Shown here piece by piece: positions 41,355 through 49,284 of a stretch of DNA of 64,000 bases. Location: the NCBI GenBank assembly GCA_031553615.1, contig JAVBLJ010000006.1, forward strand, positions 86,107-150,106, read 5' to 3'. The notes below the pieces were generated by a model that saw only the letters and a list, made by a program, of their open reading frames with translations, did not search any database and had not been told where the DNA came from. Positions within the stretch are counted from its first letter, which is position 1. Each line of letters starts with the position of its first letter. The position numbers were made by a program, and so were the translations under genes. Source of the DNA: WQXF01 sp031553615. GTDB lineage: Bacteria > Bacillota > Clostridia > Christensenellales > Aristaeellaceae.

Positions 41355-41963
41355 TTACGGCTGGTAGGTGATGATCGGCATCACGCTGACGGCTGCGCCG
41401 CCATCGTCGCTGGCGCGCACGGTGAAGCGAATTTCATCGCCTTCCGTTACTTCTAGCTCAATGGCTTCGGTGGTAGAGGGGGTGAGAGCGAACTCCTCCT
41501 CGGTGGCGGGGAAGAGCTTCGTGACGGTCTCGCCGCTGACGGAGCAGATCGAGACGAGGTAGGGGGTATAGGTGTTGCCATCGTCTTTGATTTCAAAGGT
41601 CATCGGCTCAATGACGATTTTACCGGCCTTGGGCGCACGGAACGCGGCGATGATGTCGATGGCCTGGCCCATCCAGGTGCCGGGCATGGCTTGTATGCCT
41701 TCCCATTCGCAAATAGAGTGGAACACCTGGTCGCCCTCAGGATCCTTGGAGAACTGCCAGTTATCGCCCCACATGGTCGTGAGGTTGAGCTCGGCCACCG
41801 CATCGGCAGCGGCGTCGTAGTAGAGGTAGTACCAAACGGGCCCCTGTTCGGCGGTGAGGGTCTCTTCGGTGAGGGCAAACTGGTTGGTTTCTTCGATAGC
41901 CAGGACAGAGGCGCAGGAAAGCAGGAGGAACACAGCAAGCGCAACCGAGACAAGCTTCTTCAT
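41355..41963 (-). CDS. Small secreted beta-sandwich-like protein of unknown function
   Basis: 202 aa from the ATG at 41963, preceded by AAAGGAG. The signal peptide is cut near residue 22 (ASVLA). The mature protein is rich in aromatic and acidic residues with strand-like alternation (GPVWYYLYYDAA, WQFSKDPEGDQVFHSICEW, GKIVIEPMTFEIKDD, GDEIRFTVRASDDGGAAVSV), consistent with a carbohydrate-binding-like sandwich. It is transcribed divergently from the transporter cassette at 42372, with back-to-back promoters and an AAACG-type operator on each side. It is probably induced with that cassette and may present substrate at the surface. No family recognised. Confidence 0.75.
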   Translation of the reverse strand: MKKLVSVALAVFLLLSCASVLAIEETNQFALTEETLTAEQGPVWYYLYYDAAADAVAELNLTTMWGDNWQFSKDPEGDQVFHSICEWEGIQAMPGTWMGQAIDIIAAFRAPKAGKIVIEPMTFEIKDDGNTYTPYLVSICSVSGETVTKLFPATEEEFALTPSTTEAIELEVTEGDEIRFTVRASDDGGAAVSVMPIITYQP

Positions 41964-42096
41964 GGGGGAATCGCTCCTTTCGTTTTGCCAAGTTGATAGC
42001 CGGGGTTTATTCAGTTGAACGGGACACACAGCCCGTTCGGTCTGACGAAGGGAGAGCGCATCGCATCTTGTTTTATGATGTTCGTTTAAGGTGTTC

Positions 42097-42115
42097 GTTA
42101 AGATAAACGCTTAAC
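42097..42115. promoter_or_regulatory. LacI-type operator in the leader of the small secreted protein
   Basis: GTTAAG-ATAAACG-CTTAAC inverted repeat; its right part GATAAACGCTTAAC shares the half-site GATAAACG with the operator at 40129. It lies about 40-60 bases downstream of the predicted start of transcription from the promoter at 42163-42191 (minus strand). The adjoining 42079-42103 is a 12-13-bp tandem duplication (TGTTCGTTTAAGG). Confidence 0.65.
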
Positions 42116-42162
42116 CTTTTGGTCAGATCATGTCGTGATCGGCTCCTGGCTTCTTATTCAGC

Positions 42163-42191
42163 ATTGTATTCGATAATGCATGCTTTGTCAA
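42163..42191 (-). promoter_or_regulatory. Minus-strand promoter of small secreted protein gene
   Basis: On the minus strand TTGACA, a 17-base spacer and TACAAT, an excellent vegetative promoter. It lies back to back with the plus-strand promoter at 42242. Confidence 0.82.
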
Positions 42192-42241
42192 TATTGGATA
42201 AATACTTCTCGACTTCGGCACTTTTTTGCACAAACCACGGA

Positions 42242-42270
42242 TTGACTTTTTGTGATGCATTGTCTATACT
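42242..42270 (+). promoter_or_regulatory. Promoter of the right transporter cassette
   Basis: TTGACT, a 17-base spacer and TATACT, about 100 bases before the ATG at 42372. The operator at 42305-42318 lies about 35 bases downstream of the -10, where a bound repressor would act as a roadblock. Confidence 0.82.
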
Positions 42271-42304
42271 GTTGCAAAGCGCCAACCGAGCGGGGTGTTG
42301 GCGA

Positions 42305-42318
42305 GGTAAACGTTTATT
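42305..42318. promoter_or_regulatory. LacI-type operator of the right transporter cassette
   Basis: GGTAAACGTTTATT contains the perfect palindrome TAAACGTTTA and matches the operator at 40129 at 12 of 14 positions. It sits in the leader of the giant binding-protein gene. Confidence 0.75.
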
Positions 42319-42371
42319 CTGTGCGCGAACGGGGCATTAGCGGGATGCTTGCGGGTGCTTGGAGGAGAAGT

Positions 42372-45233
42372 ATGCAAAGGTTGCGCTGGATGCGGTTGAC
42401 GGCAGGTTATGCGTTGGCGGTGCTGGCGCTGCTTCTCGTGCCGGTACATGCCCAGGAGGGTGCGTGCAGCTACCATCTGTATCGGCAGGATCATGAACAA
42501 AGCGCCTTTGCGCAGGAGAGCATCGTGCTTTCTTGCGAAGAGGGAGTGGCCGAAGGCGCGGCGACCATGGTGGAACCGCTGGACGGCAAGAATGCGCTGA
42601 TTTGGGATGAGGCGGCGGGCAACGTCAGCTGGCGCTTTTCGGTGCAGCAGACGGGGCTTTATCAGCTGCGCCTGTGCTATCAAGCCCGGCCTGCGCGCGG
42701 TAACGACATACGCATCGCTTTCACGTTGGACGGCAGCGTGCCCTTCGCCGAGGCGGAAAGCGTGACGCTGCGCCGCCTGTATGAGGATCGTGAACCCATC
42801 AAACAAACGCTGCAAGGCGACGATATCCGCCCCGCGCAGCGCGAGGTGTTCCAATGGGAGTGCGTCGCGCTGGCCGACGATCAAAACCACTACGCCGAGC
42901 CCTTTGCGCTCTACCTGACGGCGGGTGAGCACTTTCTGAGCCTGAGCCTGTTGGAAGAAGCAGTGGCGCTTGCGGAGATAACGCTGACCGCCCCGACTGC
43001 GCTTGAGAGTTATGCGCAATACCAGGCGGAGATCGCCGGCGCGCATGAGGCGAATGCGAGCATCACCCTTCAAGGGGAGCAAGCCGCACTCAAGAGCAGC
43101 CCGGTGCTCACCCCGCAAACCGATCGGTCCAGCGCGGCGACCGAACCCAGCGATCCTGTGAAAATCCGGCTCAATACCATGGGCGGATGGGCGTGGAAGC
43201 AGCAGGGCGAATGGATCGAGTGGCGCTTCGACGTGGCTGAGGAGGGACTGTACACGCTGAACATGCGCGTGCAGCAGAACTTCCTGCGCCAAATGCAGAG
43301 CACACGCCGCATTTCGATCGATGGCGAGGTGCTCTTTGCCGAGGCAAACGCGGCGGTATTTCCCTACGCGTTCGATTGGTACCTGTGGACATGGACGGTA
43401 GAGGGACAGCCCGTGCGCATTTGGCTCTCCGAAGGGCAGCACACGCTGCGCGTAGAGGTAGCCGCAGGGGCGACCGCCGAGCCGTTGCGCGCCTTGGAGC
43501 AGGTGGTGCAGGAGCTCAACGCCGCCTATCGCCGCATCATCATGGTCACGGGCGACAACGCGGATGGCGAGCGCATCACCATCGACCTGAACCGTGATTT
43601 TCACCTGGAAAAGCGTATTCCCGGCCTGACTGCCGATTTGACGCGCATCGCCCAGGAACTGCACGATCAGCATGCGGTGATCGAGGGCATCAACGGCTCG
43701 GGCGGCGAGGCTTCCACGCTGCTGGAAGTGGCTGCCCAATTGGAAAGCTTCTGTCAGAAGCCGGAGACTATCCCGTCGCGGTTGGAGTCGTACAAATCCA
43801 ACGTATCGAGCATGGCCAGCTGGGTGCTGCAAATGCGTGAGCAGCCGCTGGAGATCGATCGCATCATTTGGAATGGCGCGGCGCTGCCCCCGCCCAACGT
43901 CGAGGCATCTTTCCTGCAGCAGGCCGCCTTCCGTGCGGAGGCGTTTACCGGCTCCTTTACGCAGGATTTTTCTGCGCTGGGCGCGGTCTACGAGGGGGCG
44001 GAACACAGCCCGCTCACGGTGTGGATTTCTGCCAGCGATCTGGGCGCGAACGGGGTATCCTCGGGCCGCGATCAGGCACAGGTGCTCAAGACGCTTATCG
44101 ACGATCTGTTCGTGCCGCAGACCGGCATACCGGTCAACCTTAGCCTGATCGACGGTTCGGGCACGCTCATGCAGGCAACATTGGGCGGCAAGGGGCCGGA
44201 TGTGGCGCTCATGGTATACAAGGATTTGCCTGTCAACCTGGCCATGCGCGGCGCGCTATTGGATCTTTCGCAGCGCGAAGGCTTTACGGAGGCCGCCAGC
44301 GAATTCTACCCCAGCGCGCTGATTCCCTACCAATATCAGGGCGGCATGTATGCGTTGCCCGAGACCCAAACCTTCGACATGATGTTTTATCGCAAGGACA
44401 TACTCGACGAGATGGGCTTTCAGGTGCCCGAAACCTGGACGGAATTCTACACGCTGGCGCAGGTGATCCAAAAGAACGGCATGCAGATTGGCGTGCCCGC
44501 TCCCGATCTTTTCAATGGCAACACCATGGGCTTCCAGGCGCAGCTCTATCAGCGCGGGCTCACCTACTATCGCGATGACCTTTCCGCCACCAACTTCGAC
44601 CGGCCCGAGGCGCTCGATGCCTTCAAGGCCTGGACCAACCTGTACGTCAAGTACTCGTTGCCCCTGCAGTTCGATGCATTCAGCCGCTTTCGCACGGGCG
44701 AGATGCCGCTGGTGATTTCCAGCTACACCTTTAGCAATACACTGGCGGCGGGTGCGCCGGAGCTGCAAGGCTTGTGGGATTTTGCGCCCATTCCCGGCAC
44801 CCTGCGGGAGGATGGTACGATTGACCACAGCGAGGGTGCGTCGGGCACAGCCTCGGTGGTGATGGCGGGCGCGCAGGATCCGGAGGCAGCATTCACCTTC
44901 CTAAAGTGGTGGGTCAGCTCCGATGTGCAGAGCCGGTTCGGCGTGGCGCTCGAAGGGCTGATGGGTCCGGCGGCACGTTACCCCACGGCCAACCGCATCG
45001 CCTTCGAAAAGCTGCCCTGGACACAAAAGCAGGCCGATACGTTGGCCTCGCAATGGGCATTTGTGAAGGATATTCCGCAGCTTCCGGGCAACTACATCAC
45101 CAATCGCAACCTCTCGTTCGCTTTCCGCAAGGTGGTGTATGATTACGCCAACCAGCGCGAGACGCTTTACCAATACAACCGCGAGATCAACAAAGAGATC
45201 GCACGCAAATGGATGGAGTTTGGCAAAGACTGA
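42372..45233 (+). CDS. Giant substrate-binding protein with N-terminal carbohydrate-binding-like modules
   Basis: 953 aa from the ATG at 42372, which follows GGAGGAG; the upstream in-frame stretch contains the operator and is not protein-like. The signal peptide ends VPVHAQ. A first beta-sandwich (about 30-220) and a second (about 265-395, with KQQGEWIEWRFDVAEEGLYTLNM) precede a helical linker and a C-terminal type 1 solute-binding domain (about 540-930: GPDVALMVYKDLPVNLAMRGALLDLS, ETQTFDMMFYRKDILDEMGF, PETWTEFYTLAQV). Module order and length match the protein at 7032-9887. It captures an oligosaccharide at the surface for the permeases encoded next. First gene of its operon. Confidence 0.88.
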   Translation: MQRLRWMRLTAGYALAVLALLLVPVHAQEGACSYHLYRQDHEQSAFAQESIVLSCEEGVAEGAATMVEPLDGKNALIWDEAAGNVSWRFSVQQTGLYQLRLCYQARPARGNDIRIAFTLDGSVPFAEAESVTLRRLYEDREPIKQTLQGDDIRPAQREVFQWECVALADDQNHYAEPFALYLTAGEHFLSLSLLEEAVALAEITLTAPTALESYAQYQAEIAGAHEANASITLQGEQAALKSSPVLTPQTDRSSAATEPSDPVKIRLNTMGGWAWKQQGEWIEWRFDVAEEGLYTLNMRVQQNFLRQMQSTRRISIDGEVLFAEANAAVFPYAFDWYLWTWTVEGQPVRIWLSEGQHTLRVEVAAGATAEPLRALEQVVQELNAAYRRIIMVTGDNADGERITIDLNRDFHLEKRIPGLTADLTRIAQELHDQHAVIEGINGSGGEASTLLEVAAQLESFCQKPETIPSRLESYKSNVSSMASWVLQMREQPLEIDRIIWNGAALPPPNVEASFLQQAAFRAEAFTGSFTQDFSALGAVYEGAEHSPLTVWISASDLGANGVSSGRDQAQVLKTLIDDLFVPQTGIPVNLSLIDGSGTLMQATLGGKGPDVALMVYKDLPVNLAMRGALLDLSQREGFTEAASEFYPSALIPYQYQGGMYALPETQTFDMMFYRKDILDEMGFQVPETWTEFYTLAQVIQKNGMQIGVPAPDLFNGNTMGFQAQLYQRGLTYYRDDLSATNFDRPEALDAFKAWTNLYVKYSLPLQFDAFSRFRTGEMPLVISSYTFSNTLAAGAPELQGLWDFAPIPGTLREDGTIDHSEGASGTASVVMAGAQDPEAAFTFLKWWVSSDVQSRFGVALEGLMGPAARYPTANRIAFEKLPWTQKQADTLASQWAFVKDIPQLPGNYITNRNLSFAFRKVVYDYANQRETLYQYNREINKEIARKWMEFGKD

Positions 45234-45348
45234 TGCGTTCGGCGCGCCCGTAGCTTGAAGCAGCGAACCCTGGAAACGATGGACAAGATTGGATTGGATT
45301 CGATACATTCGCAAAGCGCGTAGAGCGCGAAGAAGGGTGGGATGCTTG

Positions 45349-46287
45349 GTGGCCACAGCAAGCGCAAGACGGCAAGCCATGAAGCGGATGCGCCGTCGAA
45401 ATAAGCTGCGCGGCACCAACCTGGCGGCGATTGGATTTGTCGCACCGTTCGCGATGCTTTTCTTTGTGTTCACCATCCTGCCCATACTCTCCTCGGTGGT
45501 GCTGAGCTTCACCTACTTCAATATGCTGGAAACGCCCATTTTCGTGGGCATGGATAACTACGTCCGCATGCTCTTCGAGGACGATGTATTCCTGATCGCA
45601 CTGCGCAACACGTTGGTGTTCGCGCTCATCACCGGGCCGGTCAGCTACCTGCTCAGCTTCGTGTTCGCCTGGTTTATTACCGATTTTAAGCGGCGCACCC
45701 GCACCTTCCTCACCTTCCTCTTCTATGCGCCCAGCTTGGCGGGAAACGTATACTTCATTTGGACGTACATTTTCAGCGACGATGCATATGGTCTGGTCAA
45801 TTCCACGCTGATGCGCATGGGTGCGTTGCGCGAGGCGATCCAGTGGCTGACCGATAGCAAGTACAATATGGCCGTGGTGATCGTGGTCATCATGTGGCTC
45901 TCCATGAGTGTCGGTTTCCTGGCCTTCGTGGCCGGCCTGCAGAGCATGGACAAATCGCTCTACGAAGCGGGCGCGGTCGACGGCGTGAAGAATCGCTTCC
46001 AGGAGCTTTGGTACATAACCATGCCGCAAATGGCCCCGCAGCTGTTGTTCGGCGCGGTGATGCAGATCGCTTCCTCGTTCGCCGTGGGCTACGAGGCCAT
46101 GAGCCTCACCGGTTTTCCCTCCACCGATTATTCCACGCACACGCTGGTGCTCCACATCCTCGATTTTGGTTCCATTCGCTTCGAGATGGGGTATGCCTCG
46201 GCGGTGGCGGTGTTCCTGTTTGGGTTGATGCTGCTGATGTGGACGCTGGTGCGCAAGTTGCTCAACGGCTTCTCGCCGGAGGAGTGA
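45349..46287 (+). CDS. Carbohydrate ABC transporter permease (MalF/UgpA type)
   Basis: 312 aa if the GTG at 45349 is used; AAGGGTGGG lies about 8 bases upstream. A TTG at 45289 or the ATG at 45379 are alternatives, so the start is uncertain. About six membrane helices (first: AAIGFVAPFAMLFFVFTILPIL) and the EAA loop YEAGAVDGVKNRFQELWYIT. Paralogue of 6103-7035. It pairs with the permease at 46328 and receives substrate from the giant binding protein. Confidence 0.92.
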   Translation: MATASARRQAMKRMRRRNKLRGTNLAAIGFVAPFAMLFFVFTILPILSSVVLSFTYFNMLETPIFVGMDNYVRMLFEDDVFLIALRNTLVFALITGPVSYLLSFVFAWFITDFKRRTRTFLTFLFYAPSLAGNVYFIWTYIFSDDAYGLVNSTLMRMGALREAIQWLTDSKYNMAVVIVVIMWLSMSVGFLAFVAGLQSMDKSLYEAGAVDGVKNRFQELWYITMPQMAPQLLFGAVMQIASSFAVGYEAMSLTGFPSTDYSTHTLVLHILDFGSIRFEMGYASAVAVFLFGLMLLMWTLVRKLLNGFSPEE

Positions 46288-46327
46288 CGAACATGCAATA
46301 TGGATTTGTGCAGCGAGGAGGGCTTTC

Positions 46328-47227
46328 ATGACGCAGGGCAAGGCAAGGCAGAGCGCCACGGATCGAAGAGCACTGAAGGCCAAGGAGAAGCGGGTTACCC
46401 GTTCATTTGCGGGCAATTCTCTGGTGCTCTTTTTTCTCCTGCTGATGAGCATCTTTATGGTGCTGCCTCTCTTTTATACGGTCATCACGGCTTTCAAGCC
46501 GTTGGGCGAGCTGTTCCTGTTCCCGCCGCGCTTCTTCGTGCAGCACCCGACGCTGGATAACTTCGGCACCATGCTGCGCGTGGCGCAGGAGATGTGGGTG
46601 CCCTTCGAGCGCTATCTTTTCAATAGCCTGCTGGTTTCGGTGGTGGGCACGGTGTGCTACCTGGTCATCGCCTGCATGGCGGCTTTTGCGCTGGCCAAAT
46701 ACCGGCAAAAGTGGTTGCGCATATTCTACGCGGTGGTGGTGTGGGCCATCCTGTTCCGGCCCGAGGTCACGGCGATTCCGCAGTACATCATCATCTCGCG
46801 CCTGGGGCTGATCAACACCTACTACGCCATATTGCTGCCGATGATGGCCGGTTCCTTCGGCGTGTTCCTGGTGCGGCAGTTCGTGGTCACCGCCGTGCCC
46901 GATAGCCTCATCGAGGCCGCACGCATCGATTCGGCGGGGGAATGGCGCATCTTCTGGCGCATCATCATGCCCATGGTGCGGCCCGCGTGGCTTACGCTCT
47001 CCATATTCACGTTCCAATCGCTGTGGAATGCCACCGGCGTCAGCTACATCTACAATGAATCCATGAAAACGCTGCCCACCATGCTGCGGCAGATTGCCAG
47101 CGCGGGCATCGCGCGCGCGGGAGCGGGTGCGGCGGTGGCGCTGGTGCTCATGATTCCGCCCATCTTGGTGTTCCTGCTTTCGCAAAGCTCGGTATTGGAG
47201 ACCATGTCGCACACCGGCATGAAGTAA
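46328..47227 (+). CDS. Carbohydrate ABC transporter permease (MalG/UgpE type)
   Basis: 299 aa with about six membrane helices. The basic N-terminus precedes SLVLFFLLLMSIFMVLPLFY. The EAA loop is IEAARIDSAGEWRIFWRIIMP. GAGGAGGG lies before the ATG. Partner of 45349-46287 and paralogue of 5230-6102, including the shared FKPLxELFxxPPRFxVQxPTLxNF segment. 12 bases before the NHL/YIP1 gene. Confidence 0.95.
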   Translation: MTQGKARQSATDRRALKAKEKRVTRSFAGNSLVLFFLLLMSIFMVLPLFYTVITAFKPLGELFLFPPRFFVQHPTLDNFGTMLRVAQEMWVPFERYLFNSLLVSVVGTVCYLVIACMAAFALAKYRQKWLRIFYAVVVWAILFRPEVTAIPQYIIISRLGLINTYYAILLPMMAGSFGVFLVRQFVVTAVPDSLIEAARIDSAGEWRIFWRIIMPMVRPAWLTLSIFTFQSLWNATGVSYIYNESMKTLPTMLRQIASAGIARAGAGAAVALVLMIPPILVFLLSQSSVLETMSHTGMK

Positions 47228-47239
47228 GGAGGGGAGCGC

Positions 47240-49273
47240 ATGAGAAGATCGATGCGAATCGCGGCGGCGCTGCTGTGCGCGCTCCTCGGCCTGGCCACCT
47301 TTGCGCAGGGCGAGGAAGCACCGTACAACTCCTATACCTTCGATGGGTGGGGCGACATTGTGCCCGCGCCCAACGGATACCTGCCCGGCGAGGTGTATAC
47401 CGGCGCGGATTTGGGCACCACGGCGCTCAAAGCGCCCAGCGATCTTTTTGTGGAGCCCACGGCGGGCGAACTCTATATCGCCGATACGGGCAATGCCCGC
47501 GTAGTGGTGCTCGATAGGGATATGCGGTTCGTGCGCGAGTACACCGCGGCCGGTGCGGTGCAGCTGGATAAGCCAGTGGGCGTGTTCGTGCGCGCCAATG
47601 GCGACGTGTTCATCGCGGATGAAGGCCTGGCGACGGTGGTGGTTTGTGACCGGGCGGGCAATCTGCTGGCCAGCTATGGGCGCCCGGACAGCGATCTTTA
47701 CGATGCGAGTATGCTCTACCAGCCGCAGAAGGTGGTGGTCGATAGTGTGGGCCGCATCTATATCCTCAGCAAGGGCGTGTACCAGGGCCTCATTTGCCTG
47801 AATCCGGACGGTACCTTCTTGAATTACTTCGGCGGCAATCACGTGGAAGAAACCGTAAAGATGATGCTGCAAAAGCTTTGGCGCGCGGTGCTCACCCGCG
47901 AACAGCAGGCGGGCAGGGAATGCTTTATCCCCATCGAATACAGCAACATTGCCATTGATGGCGAGGATTTCATCTATGCCTGCGTGGCGATCGGCGATCA
48001 GGCCTCAGGCAAGTTCGTGCGTAAGCTGAACCCGATGGGCATCAACATTTTGCCGAACATGACAATCGGCGGCCTGCAGTTGGCGGACGTAGCCCTAGGC
48101 GAAAACGGCATCATCACCCTGCTGGACAGGGGTGTGGGCTTGGCGATCCAGATGAACGAAGATGAAGGCGGCAACATGTACAACTTCGGCGGGCTGGGCA
48201 ATCAGACCGGGCTGTACAAGGATCCGGCCTCCATCGTGGAGTTTGGCGAGGAGATGCTGGTGCTCGATCGCGACAAGGCGACGATCTCCAGCTTTGTGCT
48301 CACGGAGTACGGACGCATCGTCCGCGAAGCCACGCGGCTTTACCGCGAGGGCATGTATCAGGAGAGCATCGGCCCCTGGGAGGCCGTGCTGCGTATGGAT
48401 GCCAATTATCAAATGGCTTACGCCGGTTTGGGCAAGGCTTACTACCAGCTTGAGGATTATCAGTCCGCGATGCGGTACTTCCGCCTGGGCAATCTCAAGG
48501 CTGGCTATAGTCAGGCTTTCCGCGCGTACTCGGTCGAGGTGGTGCGCAGGTATCTGGGCTGGGTGCTGCTGGCGGCGGTGGTGCTTTGGGCCGCACTGCT
48601 GGCGCGGCGGAAGCTGCGCAGGAATGCGCCCAAACGCGCCAAGCGCACGCTGGCCGATCGCGATGCGACCTTCCCACTCTATTGCATGCTGCACCCCTTC
48701 CGTGGTTTTGAGGATTTGAAGTTCTTGGGCAAGGGCAGGCGCTGGACGGGTTTTGCGGTGGTGGCGCTGTTCTTTGCCGCGTCGATCCTTTCGCGGCAGG
48801 CGACCGGCTTCATATTCAATATGAATCGCCTCGAAAAGCTGAACATTCCGCTGCTGTTTGCCGTAACCTGCGGTGCGTTTGCGGTGTGGTACATCTCCAG
48901 CCTGGCGGTCTCCTCGCTCATGAAAGATTGCGAGGGCAAGAGCCACGAACTCTTCCTGGTGCCCGCGTATGCGCTGGTGCCCGCCGTGCTGGGCATGGTG
49001 GTGGCCACCCTTGTCTCGAACTTCATTACCATCGATATGGCCGTTTTCCTTACGCTCTTCCAGATTGTCACCTACGGCTGGTCCGTGCTGCTGCTGCTGA
49101 TCGGCCTCTATCTCATGAATCAGCTCACCTTTGGCAGGACGCTGCTCAACGTGCTGCTGACGCTGGTGGCCGCTGCCGCGATCCTGTGCCTGCTGGTGCT
49201 GCTTTTCAGCCTGTTGCAGCAACTGTACACCTTTGGCCTTACGCTCTTGAACGAGATTATGTTCCGCATGTGA
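47240..49273 (+). CDS. NHL-repeat / TPR / YIP1 membrane protein
   Basis: 677 aa. Signal peptide (to about residue 24, TFAQG), then an NHL propeller (about 45-350, with ELYIADTGNARVVVLD and DVFIADEGLATVVVCD). A TPR-like stretch follows (about 355-420, YAGLGKAYYQLEDYQSAM), then a membrane helix and a cytosolic basic loop (RRKLRRNAPKRAKR). The C-terminal YIP1-like domain has about five helices (about 485-675). Same architecture and operon place as 3079-5214. AAGGAGGGG precedes the ATG. The external propeller and membrane YIP1 parts joined through TPRs suggest a coupling or assembly factor for the transporter; this is inference. Confidence 0.85.
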   Translation: MRRSMRIAAALLCALLGLATFAQGEEAPYNSYTFDGWGDIVPAPNGYLPGEVYTGADLGTTALKAPSDLFVEPTAGELYIADTGNARVVVLDRDMRFVREYTAAGAVQLDKPVGVFVRANGDVFIADEGLATVVVCDRAGNLLASYGRPDSDLYDASMLYQPQKVVVDSVGRIYILSKGVYQGLICLNPDGTFLNYFGGNHVEETVKMMLQKLWRAVLTREQQAGRECFIPIEYSNIAIDGEDFIYACVAIGDQASGKFVRKLNPMGINILPNMTIGGLQLADVALGENGIITLLDRGVGLAIQMNEDEGGNMYNFGGLGNQTGLYKDPASIVEFGEEMLVLDRDKATISSFVLTEYGRIVREATRLYREGMYQESIGPWEAVLRMDANYQMAYAGLGKAYYQLEDYQSAMRYFRLGNLKAGYSQAFRAYSVEVVRRYLGWVLLAAVVLWAALLARRKLRRNAPKRAKRTLADRDATFPLYCMLHPFRGFEDLKFLGKGRRWTGFAVVALFFAASILSRQATGFIFNMNRLEKLNIPLLFAVTCGAFAVWYISSLAVSSLMKDCEGKSHELFLVPAYALVPAVLGMVVATLVSNFITIDMAVFLTLFQIVTYGWSVLLLLIGLYLMNQLTFGRTLLNVLLTLVAAAAILCLLVLLFSLLQQLYTFGLTLLNEIMFRM

Positions 49274-49284
49274 GGGGGGATTGG

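Noticed and set aside
42264..44006. 580-codon open frame on the minus strand
   Set aside because: Antisense shadow of the giant binding protein at 42372; no ribosome site and no recognisable domain.
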